DNA of 64,000 bases from contig JASKMD010000026.1 of NCBI GenBank assembly GCA_030144725.1, positions 10,842,616-10,906,615 on the forward strand, read 5' to 3'. This stretch comes from Haematococcus lacustris. Its lineage: Eukaryota; Chlorophyta; Chlorophyceae; Chlamydomonadales; Haematococcaceae. A program made the translations under genes and the position numbers. Positions 1 to 11,400 of the stretch are shown piece by piece (position 1 is the first letter of the stretch; every line of letters starts with the position of its first letter). The notes beneath the pieces are model-generated. The model was given only the letters and a program-made list of their open reading frames with translations. It did no database searches and had not been told where the DNA came from.

Positions 1-548
1 GGGGCTGGGGAGTGGGTTGTGGGTAGGGCGCGGGGGAGCATGCGGGCTACCAGTTCTTGCATGTCTAAGCGCAGCACGTCCGCATGCACAAGGAGCAGCA
101 GGGGCTGCGTAGGACCGGGCAGGGGGAGAGGGATGGGCTGACAGGGCAGGGGAGAAGGGGTGCGGTGCCAGGGCAGGTAGCAGGCAGGGTGGAGCAGGGC
201 AGAGCTGATGAGGGCACAGGAGGTAAAGCAAGTTGGGAGAGCTGGTCAGACCAGGTCAGGGCGTGTGTTGCCCTCACTGCTCACTGATAAGCACAGGCAG
301 GCATCACACCTGCCAGCTTCCATGCACTGGCTGACACGGGCGCTCACTGCTCCTGCTTATTATTCCTCTGCTGTTGCTGCGGCCTACACTGCTGCTTCTG
401 GCAAGGCTGGGCAGCAAGCATGCACACCTCTTGGCTGTACTGGGCAGCCAGGCGGGCATGCAGGGTGTCATCCTTCTCAACAGCCGTCACCACAGCCCCC
501 CTGGCCAGTAGGTGCTTTGTCAGGTTGCCGGTACCGGGGCCTACCTGG

Positions 549-600
<52 letters not shown>

Positions 601-1343
601 GCAGCAGCGCAGCAGCAACAGCAGCAACAACACAGTAGCAACAGCAGCACAGCAGCAACAGCAGCGCAGCAGCAGCAGTAGCAGCCGCGCCCACAGGAAC
701 ATGGGAGCAGAAGTGGGATAAAGCACAAGGGAGGGGTTAGGCAGCTGATCACTACAAACACTGCTTGCTGCCCCTACATCTGTAACTCCTAGCTGTGGGC
801 CACGGGTCATTACCTCTAGGATGGTATCACCGGCTTGAACCCCCGCAGCCTCTACAATGTCACGCAGCACACTGTCATCCGTCACGAAGTTCTGGCCGAG
901 GGATCTGGGGCCAGCCAGGGAGCAGTTGGGTTGGGTGCTCAGGACAAACAGGGCATGCTAGGACTAGTCAGGGCATACAGCACGCTGCAACCTAGCGAAT
1001 GTGGCACGCACTTCTTTGGTTTGATGCGGTCCTGACGAAGGTTGGCAACGGTTGCTTGCGCTGAAAGAGGTCGGTCCTTTCGTTGCTCTGGCGTCTGCCA
1101 CATCCACCCGACATCTGGTACATCGCTTTTTGGCGGTGGGCCCTTAGGGGCTCCTTGAATACCTCGGGGTAAGCTGGCATCCATGCGGGAGGCCGGCATG
1201 CCCATTTGACGCTGCAGCATCGAACCTTTCAATTCCTTGCCCAACATCGCGCTGCTGACTACGGGCGTGCTTCCCGCTTGCGTTCGACATGTGTTTTGCT
1301 CGTTGGCATGGCATGGCTCATGTACTTCCATACCACATTCCAT
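1..1343 (-). CDS. rRNA adenine dimethyltransferase, KsgA/Dim1 family, probably plastid (5' part)
   Basis: The family transfers methyl groups from SAM to two adjacent adenines near the 3' end of small-subunit rRNA. Four exons join in phase: 1012-1343, 814-904, 428-544 and 1-104 (continues off the window). Exon 1 ends in a basic IKPKK and joins to SLGQNF, the hallmark N-terminal motif. The next exons give DSVLRDIVEAAGV and the SAM-binding motif I VGPGTGNLTKHLL, then VTAVEKDD (acidic ribose-binding residue) and VHADVLRLDM. The roughly 90 residues before IKPKK are rich in basic and polar residues, which fits a transit peptide, so a plastid PFC1-type enzyme is inferred; a mitochondrial enzyme is possible. 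The ATG at 1343 is the first in-frame Met and not certain. The C-terminal substrate domain is outside the window. Intron 2 has a CTG tract running up to its 3' splice site. Confidence 0.85.
547..682. repeat. (CAG)n / (CAR)n trinucleotide tract
   Basis: An almost pure CAG run near 551-600 is followed by imperfect CAG/CAA/GCA to about 682. It lies in intron 2 of the rRNA methyltransferase gene. On the sense strand it reads CTG repeats that end about 5 nt before the acceptor CCACCAG at 545-551, so it replaces the usual polypyrimidine tract. Poly-Gln, poly-Ala and poly-Leu ORFs through it are artefacts. Confidence 0.9.
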
Positions 1344-2569
1344 ACCATAAGGCGACGATCCCCTGGCGCCAGCCCACCCTCACGCTCTGACCAGCCCGCT
1401 GCTCCGCCACCACTCCCAGCGCTAGAACCCTGGTGCCCCCTCCTCACCTAAGGCTGGCTCCCACGCCACATGGACATGATGGGAAGCGCTCAATTGTGAC
1501 CCCTGCCGGTCACAAGCCATCCACTGCCTGAGTGTGCCGCATTCTGCCTGCGCACAGGCTTGCATAATGTAAATGGTTTGAAGGATGACACCACCGCTGT
1601 GAAGTTCAGGAGCATTTGCAGCACGATCAAGTCCCGTGGCATCGTGGCTGTGTCCCCATGCATTATTCAGCATTAATGGCTATGCGGTCCTTGCCAACCC
1701 AGCCATAGCATGGCTAGCCAGGGTGAGACCACATGCGGCCCTTCAGCTCCAGCGCGTCAGAATGCAGCATGTCAAACGATGGCGCATCTCTGAGTCCATG
1801 CAACTGCTGCAGCTAGAAGTGGCTGGGAGCGCAGTAGCCCACTTACCCATTGTATGCATCCTAGCCGACCTCAATGCCCACATAGGCATATTGCCTGGGT
1901 TGGCACACGACCGCGCCCTCCATGCCAGGTTCCCACTTCTTCCCCGACCTTGAATGGCAGCAGATACTCGTGTGAACACTAGCGGGAGGAGCCTCTCGAC
2001 TTTGCTTGAGAGCTGTGGCAGGCCTACTGTCAAGGCCCTGGTGTGGCAACATCCGCAGTACCCCACTCTGTGCATCTACCCCAACATCTCTTGCAGGCAG
2101 TGATAGTCAGGCGACCCCAACTAACAAAAAATGACAGGAAATGATAGGAAACCGACCCCTGGTAATCAAAACGACGCCGCGTCTCAGCCACGTGGTTTCT
2201 ATTTATGTTTCGCACATCCCTGGATAGAGGACTCTGTCAGCTATGCGGTGCAGCTTGTAACATTAATTACTGTGCACTGTGCTGAGTGCTATGGCGGCTC
2301 AAATCTTAACATTCAAATCCATGCCAGTTTTGCTCATGCGGGCCTCGCCGCGACCGACCGCCGCGACCGACGTGGCCCAGTAGCCTCTGCAAACAGTCAG
2401 GGACAGTCGCCGCAGTCAAAACAATGCACATGGCACGCCAAACCGATGTAACGACGCCCCTCCACCCATGCTCGGAAGTATACAAGGCTGCTGCATTGCT
2501 TGACCGCTACGTGAGTAGTACCTACTACCTGGCCACTCGGTAAGGCCACTCAAGGTGTGTGGGCCATTG
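1344..2569. other. Intergenic, no recognisable gene
   Basis: Only short ORFs without family resemblance were seen on either strand. The stretch presumably holds the 5' flank of the methyltransferase gene and the 3' flank of the coiled-coil gene. I see no tandem array or mobile element here. Confidence 0.5.
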
Positions 2570-3918
2570 CTACGTTACCTTGCTCGACTTGTTGGGTCCG
2601 GTCCCTCCCGCCCGCCCTCCGCTTGCGTGTCGAGCTTGTGTCCAGCTCCGCCCTGACCCCCTGCTGCTCAGCTGGAGGGGTGGGCAGCCCAGGGGAAGCA
2701 CCAGCACCAGCTGCCTGCTGCTGCCAGGGGGGTGCAGCAGGAGGGGGGGGCAGGTCAGGGGCGGCACCAGCACCAGCTGCCTGCTGCTGCCAGGGGGGTG
2801 CAGCAGGAGGGGGGGGCAGCCCAGGGGCAGCACCAGCACCAGCCCAGCCCAGCCATCAAACTGCACGTGGATCGCTTTGGCTTGTCGTAGCTTATCTGCA
2901 TGCACAATGCATGGGCAACATTGCTGAACCCTGTCCTTCACCATGTGCTTACCACCACCACCTTCCAATCCTTCCCACCCCTCCCCTCCCCTCCCCTATC
3001 CTCCCAGCCCAGCCCAGCCCAGCCCAGCCCAGCCCAGCCCAGCCCAGCCCAGCCCAGCCCAGCCCAGCCCAGCCCAGCCCAGCCCAGCCCAGCCCAGCCC
3101 AGCCCAGCCCAGCCCAGCTTACCTAGGGTTCTTTGCCGCAGGTACTTGTAGACCACTCGCAGTTGCCGTCCCACAGTGGTGCGCTCGCCAGGCCGGTGAG
3201 TGTTGGCCACCACACACTGCTCTGTGATGAACAGCCGCCGGCATGTGGAAAGCCGGCGACGGCTGACTTGTGTCTTCAACATCAACCTGGCTGTGCTGAG
3301 GTACTGTTGGGCTGTGTATGCTGCTGTCCTTGCTGCTGGCTGTCCAGGTGAGGCCTCTTGGGTGGGGATGAAGAGGTCACAGGGCTCAGGTGGGCTCGGC
3401 CCCGGTGTGGGCTGCACTTTTGTGCCACCAGGTCTGCCATGGGTGTCAAGCCGGCTGCAGTTGCTGTCAGCCCACCGCCGCAGGACCTCAATAGAAACAC
3501 CTGTTTGCTTTAATATCTGTAGTTGCTGCCTCTGCTTGCGGGTTAACTGGGGCCGGCGCTGATACTTGCGCAGCTGGGCTTCGAGGAGGTGCTGAGCACG
3601 CTTGGTAGTAGTCATAGTCATTTCTTGTTGCTTCACCACAGCCTCAAGAGACTCGTAATCCAACCTCTGCTGCCTGTGTGATGCCTGCAGGTGCTTGTGC
3701 TTTTCCTCCAGGTCGAGCAAGGCAGCCTCAAGGACCTCCTCACAAGCCTGTTGCAACTGGGCCTCAGTCATCAACAACTCATTCTCGGCCTGCACCTCCT
3801 GGGCAATGTCGTTAGCCCTCCTTGCTGTAGCTTTTAGGCCGTTAGGGCAGTGCAGATAACCAGCTCTTGGTGAACTATTCAGGGCTTGAAGGTGAGCACG
3901 CTGCAGGCTGCGCCCCAT
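2570..3918 (-). CDS. Orphan coiled-coil protein (hypothetical)
   Basis: Not recognised. Two exons, 3123-3918 and 2570-2895, join in phase (CTAG|GTAAGC donor, TGCAG acceptor) to about 373 aa. The N-terminal half is charged and helical, with heptad-like stretches such as [20 protein letters not shown] and [20 protein letters not shown], so a coiled coil is likely. The exon junction gives [20 protein letters not shown]. The C-terminal part is Leu/Pro/Gly rich and encoded partly by a 66-bp tandem duplication, so its reality is less certain. The intron 2896-3122 is half filled by an (AGCCC)n array that starts right at the donor. The words HVQFDGW faintly recall transposase cores, but no catalytic motif is visible. 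Start at 3918 is the first Met of the open frame. Confidence 0.5.
2683..2840. repeat. 66-bp tandem duplication, about 2.4 copies
   Basis: A unit containing CCAGCACCAGCTGCCTGCTG and CAGGGGGGTGCAGCAGGAGG is present twice and begins a third time. It lies inside the putative last exon of the coiled-coil gene and would encode a Leu/Pro/Gly repeat. Confidence 0.85.
3004..3118. repeat. (AGCCC)n pentanucleotide array, about 23 copies
   Basis: A perfect 5-bp array. In the sense strand of the coiled-coil gene it is (GGGCT)n and starts directly at the 5' splice site GTAAGCTGGGCT. The same pentamer forms the 103-copy array in the MAP1A gene at 17766-18280, in the opposite orientation relative to transcription. 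Confidence 0.97.
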
Positions 3919-5150
3919 TGGGGTGGGCTGGAGTTGCTAGGGCCGGGACAAGGAGGGAGGGGGAGGTGGATGGAGGGGGGGGCTGGTGGGGGGGGCTGGA
4001 GGGGGGGGCTGGAGGAGGGGGAGGTGGGTGGGAGGGGGTAGCAGGGGTGGGAGGGCAGGAGGGGGGGCTGGGTGGGGGTGGGAGGGGGCTGGGAGGGGGG
4101 GGGGGGGGTTGGGAGGGGGTAGCGGGGGTGGGAGGGCAAGGGGGGCGGGCTGGGAGGGGGTGGGAGGGGGGGTGGAGTGCGGGGCTGGGGTTGGGAGGGG
4201 GTGAGCGGAGGTAGGAAGGCGATGTTGGGCTGGGGAGGTGGGGGGGCCGCAGTGGGCAGGGTCGGAAGCGCCAATCATTCCTGCAAGGCAAAGTCGGGTC
4301 ACGCCAATGTCATTTCGAGCAGGCCTGATTAACTAATTGCCATGCTTTCTTCTCCAGCAGCTGTGACGTTGAGTAAGGAACAGAGTTATGTATCGAAAAT
4401 CTGGAAAGTCAAAGTGGTCAGCCCACAACATGCCATTTTGTGGCTGAGGGTCCCTTTTCTTGTGGGACTGGCGAGAGAGATACGCACATTTCCCGCGTTT
4501 GCAGCAATGTCGATACATAACATGCCCAGCGATAGCCCTCCAACACCGCCTGCACCAACAAGAGGCTCGCGGAGCGAGCAAGGCGGGCTGAAATGTGATT
4601 GTACTTCCGGCTGGATGCCAGGCGGAGTTCCCTCATTGGTTGCACTACTCACCACTAGAACAATCGGTGCTGAGCAGCTGAGGTGTGTCCGCGATCGCTT
4701 GCACCGGCAAGGACTCTGATGCAACGATTAACGCGCCGCTTGCCAGGATACGAGCAATATTGCGCAGCTGCCAATGCGATAGAAGCTACTGAAAACGGTG
4801 CACTTTGTAGAGAGTACTTGCATGAAGATTACCAACCCCATGTTGGGACATCCTGAGTGATAGGCTTGTATGCTGGTGACAGCTACGTCCTAGTGGCCGG
4901 TAGCGCTAGGTCAGAGCCTGTCATGTCCTGGAAGGGTGCCGAGGAGCCCATAGAGTCTGCATCGAGACTGCAGCGAATAGTCATTGTTTTGCAATTAGGA
5001 TAGGGACTGGGATGTTCAGAGATGAACATTCCTGGGTCACTCATGGGTCCCTCGCTTTTGGGTTGCGCGCGTGAAAACGCAATCGCAACTGACACTCGCA
5101 TCCGCACCACAGCAGTCATGGCGATGCAGCAGGTGGGATCAAGATAAAGT
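3919..5150. other. Intergenic with G-rich low-complexity tract
   Basis: About 3950-4236 is degenerate GGGGAGGGGG/GGGGCTGG on the plus strand, with G-quadruplex potential; proline-rich minus-strand ORFs through it are not believable. From 4237 to 5150 I see no gene. It holds the upstream region of the rhodanese gene. Confidence 0.6.
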
Positions 5151-7785
5151 TTGCAAGCCATCGCTGGGCTCTCCGGAACTGATACGGTTACCTGTGTCAC
5201 CTTCTGTGCCGCCCTGCTTCAGAGGCTTGCGTCACGGCGCGTACACAGCGGCGCCCACCGCTCTACTTGCCGTCGCGCCGCAGTGGTTTGCAGGGCGAGT
5301 GCGGTGGTACAGCCCTATGAAGTGAAGGTGCGATGCAGGCATGTGGCTGTGGCATGTGGCCCTAACTCTGTGGTTATCCCCCTTTGGGCCACATGCTTTC
5401 ACTCCATCGCTGCACCCGAATGTTGCTACCAGTTGATGCACAGTTGCCTCTTTCTCTTCTTCTTGTCTAGACCAAGGACAGGGTCCAGTCACACAGTCTG
5501 AGCAGGTGTCACCCCCTTGCCAGCATCGGCCGCCCTGCCACACCAGGTAGCCACTTGTCGGTCCTCCTGACCACCTGGGGCAGGCAGCAGGGAGACAGCT
5601 GCAGGCGGTGCTCAGTGTGCCATGTGTCAGTGTGGTCCACGACATGTGTGGGTGCTGTGTGGGAGTGTGCAGAGTATGTGGCACGTGAGGATGAGCTAGT
5701 CTGGAGTCCCAGTCTATTGCCACAGCCCAGCAGCAGCAGCACCACCACCAGCGGCAGCAGCAGCACCAACATTGCCAGCGCCACCAGCACCATCAGCACA
5801 TTCTGAACCCACCCATGGGGTATCATTGCAGGCACTGGTGAACGACAAGGGCTTCACCTTCATTGACGTGCGTACGCCTGAGGAGCATGCGGAGGGAGCT
5901 AAGCGCTACATGAAGTCCATGCCGGTGGCGTTCATGTGAGGCCATACACCGCCACCAACCATGTCTCCCTCAAAACCTCACAGCACCCACCCCTCTTGCC
6001 CCAGCACTAGACCCCACAGCCCTCACAACCCCCTAACAACCCCTCAGTTGACCCCCTTGTGACGCAGCCCACTTCTGTTCATGCAGGAGCCTGCCTGAGC
6101 CTAACCCTGTGATGGCACCTATAATAGCACCTATGACAGCACCTACTAAAGCTGGTCCTGACCCTGAGCTGCGTCTCCTGTGCCAGCCCATCCGTGCCAT
6201 AATGCCGCATGCCACCAGCACCAGCACCCAGCCTTGGCCTGGATCCACACCTTGTCCCTGACGTCCAGCACCACAGCAGCCCCACCTGCTGCCTGCAGGT
6301 CGGAAAAGGGCCCTCGCATGAACAACCGTTTTAAGCAGGTGCGCCAGCTGCTCTGCAGCTTCCTGCCTAGACATTGGCGCTCTGAGTGGGCCAGCTATCC
6401 TAAGCACTAGGTGCCTTGATGTGGGCAGCTGTATCATCAGCATTTCCAGCATGGGCAGCACATGGCATTCGCCCAGCACCGTGCCGGCACCCCTTCTACG
6501 CTTGTTTCAAGTTGCCTAGACGAGGTGCTGAGACTTGAGGCGTTGAGACTTGAGGTGCTGGAACCTGAGGTGCTAGAGGTGAGAGTGCTGCGTGGCCAGG
6601 AATTTGTGGAGATGTTCCCAAACAAGATGTCCCGCGTGCTCATCGCATGCGACGATGGCACTGACCGGACAGAGCTGGCCTATGGAATGATTGAGGAGCT
6701 GGGCTACAGCTCAGTCAAGGTAGGCAGCTGTGGAGGCAGAGAGGCAGGTTCAGGTGGCTGCACGAAGGGAGGCCAGGGAAGGGGCCAGGGTCCACCTTAC
6801 TTGGAGAGGGTGTGCTGGCACAGCAGTTGCTGAGGCTTGGAGGTTATGAGGCAGCCTTGAGGGAGTGTGAAGAGAGGGACTTGGGAACATCACTGCAGGG
6901 TATGATGCCACAGCAGTTGCCAGGCTGATGACGGCGATGACGGCTCCTATAGGTCTCCCTTGCATGCATGCATGGCTGCCCATCAACAGCACCACAGGCA
7001 GGTTGGCATGCAGGCATGTCCCTGGCCTGCTGCTGCTGCTGTGTCACTGCATCACACACTACCAGCACCACACTCTACAGCATTGAGTTGGTGAGAAGCA
7101 TCAGCACTCCCCAGCACAGCCCTTACAACACCTGCCCTGCAGGTTGTCGAGGGCGGCATATTTGCAGTGCTGGAGGTTGACCCCTTGGATGCAAAGGACA
7201 AAGCGCCCAAGTGGCGGCTGGTGGGACAAACAAGGTAAGCCTGTTAGTCCATGCATGGCCTGTTGGTAACGTCTGCCCAGAAAGCATTGAGTGGCAGTTG
7301 ACAGTTGGGCCCTTCATGCACCCCTATTCAACATCCTCTCATGGAGGGAGGCACTCGGCAGTGGCGCTGGTCTGCCCTGCCTCCCTGGCGGGTTGCCTGC
7401 TTCCATGCCCAAGTTGGCATCGGGCGAGTCCATGCTTCGCCTGTTTCCATGCCCAAGTGGGCATTGGGCGACCATGTTGAGCCCATGTGCACCTTTGTTT
7501 GTGCACCTTGCTATGAAATGCGTTACAGAAAGTCCCGAACCCCTAGAGGGGGAGGGCGGCCTAGCAGCCTAACGGCTGACGGCTTAAGCGGTGTAAGCCA
7601 CATCATCAGCATTGGGCGACCAGGGTTACTGTAACAATCATCGTCATCATGTACTTCCATACTGCCATAGTGCCGGCCTGCATACCCCCATCTGATGTCT
7701 GCTTGCATTGCACCACAGTGGCGTGAGGTACGCGTTCAATGACGGCGCGGGGGCACAAAAGGGCGATTTTGACGATGGTGCGTAA
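5151..7785 (+). CDS. Single-domain rhodanese-like protein, plastid-targeted (STR type)
   Basis: Six exons join in phase to a complete 199-aa protein: 5151-5327, 5832-5935, 6299-6338, 6600-6719, 7143-7234 and 7719-7785 (TAA). Residues 1 to about 50 are rich in Arg/Ala/Ser and end in RRAAVVCRAS, a typical algal plastid transit peptide. Then come ALVNDKGFTFIDVRTPEEH (the CH2A-like rhodanese motif), GPRMNNRF, and the active-site loop C124-D-D-G-T-D-R-T in LIACDDGTDRTELAYGMIEE. The C-terminus ends with SGVRYAFNDGAGAQKGDF. Rhodaneses move sulfane sulfur through the active-site Cys. The loop keeps Cys, Gly and Arg but is more acidic than usual, so substrate or activity may differ. Intron 5 carries a SINE-like insertion. 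The 3' flank has TGTAA at 8245. Confidence 0.88.
7475..7608 (-). mobile_element. SINE-like short interspersed element, copy 1
   Basis: A 134-bp element flanked by perfect 14-bp direct repeats GCATTGGGCGACCA at 7461-7474 and 7609-7622, consistent with a target-site duplication. A second copy with about 6 mismatches in 129 bp is at 31509-31637. On the minus strand it begins near GTGGCTTACACCGC (A-box like) and has GGGGTTCGGGAC (B-box like) about 50 nt on, which suggests a tRNA-derived Pol III promoter. It lies in intron 5 of the rhodanese gene, antisense to it. A MITE is the alternative. Confidence 0.6.
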
Positions 7786-8468
7786 CGGATTTGTCCGTGA
7801 CGACCCGGGCAGGGAGGTACCGCGCTCTCTTCGTCGCTACTGTACCCCTGCAACACCACTGCCTGGCCACCACAAGCCCTCCCCTGCAAGCCTCTTAAGG
7901 ACTGGGTTGAGGCGGGCATCTAGACCGTCTCACACAAGCTGTGACCCTTCCTCCAGGAATGCTGCAGGTCCGGCAGATCAGGTTTTGATGGTTGATGCGA
8001 TGTGGGGTAAGCCGCCCCCAACCACTTCCCCAGAGTTAGGGCTTCCAATATTTCTCCTGCTCAACAGAGCTCCCCAGTCGTAACAGACAATGACAACTCG
8101 AGCTCTGCGATCTGGTGTGTATGCAAACATTTAGCTTCAGATATATCCTGCGTTCTAACAAACCGTCTCTCAGCCTGTCCTGCCCAGTCTTGGCAGGGCG
8201 GCAAGGCATGCCCACCTTGATGATACTAATGTGCAGCAACATGCTGTAAAATCCGTTTTTGACACGTGTGTCATCGTCGACCTTGGGTCTTGGCCCCGGT
8301 CATGTTTTACTCAAATCTGATCAAGCGAGCACAAAGTAAGGTAGCGCTGTCTTGACTTAGGCTGAGCACGCGCGTCCTTCAAGTAGCTCGCAGCGCTGTG
8401 TCGACAAGCTTAAATCCATGCTTCCACGTGCGTCCTTTGCGGCAAAGAACTGGAGCTCCAATTCTGAC
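7786..8468. other. Convergent 3' intergenic region
   Basis: This separates the rhodanese stop (plus strand) from the stop of the kinase gene (minus strand) and should hold both 3' UTRs. No further gene was seen. Confidence 0.6.
8245..8249 (+). terminator. TGTAA poly(A) signal, rhodanese gene
   Basis: TGTAA, the volvocalean polyadenylation signal, lies 460 bp downstream of the TAA stop and is the first one seen on the plus strand after it. Confidence 0.5.
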
Positions 8469-11400
8469 TCACTGCTGCTTGTACGAGGCGCCGACTGGCT
8501 GGCGGCCACGCTGCGTGAGCTGTTCGCGAAGCTGGTGGATCGTGATGGCGAGGTCACGGATTGAAGGGCGCTTGTGAGGGTCCCGCACCACGCAGCGACG
8601 CATCAGCAACGTGAGTGCACGCAGCTCGGCCGGGTCCGTCCATCGGTCTGGCAGCAGCTCGCGGTCCCTCACGCGCTCGAAGTCCCGCTCAGAAAGCGTC
8701 ATGTCCTGCAACGCGATCAAAAGAGGAGTGGACAGTTGCGCCTGTTGTCTCGGAACGTGATTGAACCCCATGTGTGGGACGGCAGAGCATGAGGACAAGG
8801 TGATGCAATGCGGCATGTTTGTGCATTGCACGAGGCTGCTGCAGCTGTGCAATAGGGCGAGCCAGCAGTCTTGCACACAGGAAAAGGACAAAGCGTACCT
8901 GCAGCTGGTTGGTGACCTCCTCCCGTGTGGGGTTGCAGACGGTCATGCAGCTGTACAGCAGGCCCAGGCCCCACACATCACAGTGCTCCAAGAACACCAG
9001 CTCACGCTGCTCAGGGGGCCAGTTCCAGGCCAGGGCGCCGTCCCTGCAGAGTGAGAGAGGTGACGCGGCCTAGATGCTGGCAGCTGTGCCATGCACACCA
9101 CAACATAACGGAATGCAACGTTACGAGCACCAGCTCAAGGTCATCAGGATGACCTTGAGGACGCCCAGAGTCACAGGTGGACAGGGCACAGCACATGAGT
9201 GGTGGCGGGGAGGCAGTGGGTGGCGCGACGCCCAGCCCTTGGATCAGCATTGCCCTCCACCTGCACACTGCTTCTAAGCAGCAGGTGGCCGCCTCACCAA
9301 ATGGCCGGTGCTGCCTCACTGCCGGCGCTCACGAACTGCACGCTGCCAAAGTCAGTGAGATGTGCTGTCTGCACCAGGCCGTCCTCGCCCAGCATCACCT
9401 GCAGGTAGGTGCCAGTCAGTCCTTATGTGACTTGTGAGCTGAGCATTACAAGATGCACTCTCAAACAAATGGAATGGACTACATCTATTGAGTGGAATCA
9501 CCAAGCACAGGGCATGCTTTGACGGGTGGCAGCCAACAAAGAGGATTGGCTTAAAGGCAGTATGCTGAACAAGGGTGTGGTGCCAAAAGAAACTGCTAGT
9601 CAGGCAGAAGGGCCTAAGGGCACCAGCCAGGTGCTGGTCACCAGGAAGCCTTGCAAGGCGGTTTGGAAGGAGGGAGGGCCACAGCAACAGAGGTGGAAAG
9701 GAGGTGACTAGCAGCACCCACCTCCCTCCTTCTTCCCTCCCTGCGGCCACACCCTGGTGTTTTCAGCCCCATCTCTCTACCGAGGCTTTCCTGCTCTCTC
9801 CTAGCTCTCCACCTTGCTGCTTGGCAAGAGCTGTGCCAGGGTATGCTGAGGCTGACAAAGCACCCTGGCAAAGCCCACCCACCAGCACATTGGGTGGTTT
9901 CACGTCCGCATGCACCATGCGGGCCAGGGACAGGTCTTGCAGGGCGAGCACGGTGTGCAGCATGATGGTCAGTACTTCTAGCGGAGCCAGGGCGCGCCGA
10001 CAGAGCAGCTGGTCCACGTCCATGTGCCTGGGTATCAGCCACACCACATGAAGCCAAGGGCCGGGGAGGCAGGCAGGCGTAGGAGGGTCAGGTCATGTGA
10101 GGGAGCAGAGAGGCAGACACACCAGGAGGCAGCGGCTATGCCAGCACAGGCAGTAGCAGCCAGGTTATCCACTAGATGGGACACCACCAGGTGCAAACCC
10201 AGCTGAGCAGCCCAATCCACACCCAGGCTTGGCTTGTTTGCGTGGCTGGTCGTGTGCAAACTGTGCCAAGCGTGATGAACTGCACTAACATTGACAGGTG
10301 GGCAAATGCCCCCGTACCCTCTGCTGCTGCCCTTGCCCCTTAGGCCCCTGTCCACCCTAGCCTGGCTTGGCCTGGCCGTCCCTCACAGCCGGAGAGTCGC
10401 CCACGCTCAGGCCAGCCCAGGGCTGCACTAAAACTGGTAGGCAGGCAAGTGCCAGGGGCTCAGGCCAGCCCAGGCTCAGGGCCCACCTGCGTGGCCACAC
10501 TGTGTACAGGAAGTACTGTGTGCCCTCAGTGGGATGGTCCTTCAGGCGCAAGAAGGTGTGCAGCGGCAGCTCAATGTAGGGCGAGCGCTGGTGGCGCAGG
10601 AAGGTGGTGCAGATGTCACGGAAGTGGTAGGGGCGGGCGGTGTTGATGTCGTACAGGTTCATCACCTTTACCGCATACGTCTGCCCGCCCAGGACCACCG
10701 CATACACCTAGCAAGGGGCAAAAGGCCAAGGCAGGGTCTGGTGAGCGGGGCGCAGGCACAGGGTTGCAGTGATCAAAGGCTGGGTAAGTTGGGCAGCTGA
10801 GAATGGGGTGGTGTATACCCCACCCCTTCAGCCAGCAGCAGCGACAACTGGACCCAGCGGTTGAGCATGTTGCATTGTGCACCTCATCGCTGCAGGTCAA
10901 CCCAGAGCCATGCACCACCCCAGCAGCGCATACTCACCCACCAGCAAGGTATCGTCAGTCTGCAGCTCTGCAGTGTGCCATGTTCACATGCGGACAGCAA
11001 CGCCCCAGTCGACTGCAGCTCTACCCCGTTACCTTCCTCCTCTTCAAGATGAAACCAGTAGAAGAGCTGGCTGCCTCTGCCCAACTACACCCCATGCCCC
11101 TCTTTGCCTACAACTGTGCCACGTGCACCCACACCCTGAACTCACGTCAGCACTGCCGCCATCGCCCAGCAGCTCCGCACCATGGTCCACCTGGTCAAAC
11201 ACCTGCTGCTGCATGTCAGGCGGGAAGCCGGACAGGTGCACAGCCAGCTCGCCCTGGGCCCTCAGCACCAGCTGGTGAGCCCGCAGGTCCCTCAGCGCCC
11301 AGCTCAGCCGGTAGTCCAGGTCCTCCAGCTGGGCACAGCAGGGAGAGGGGGCTGGTGAGGGCGAGGGCGAGGGCCATCATGGCGACAGGTGCCGAGATGG

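Noticed and set aside
3875..4302. Proline-rich minus-strand proteins
   Set aside because: All arise from the degenerate G-rich tract and lack splice or homology support.
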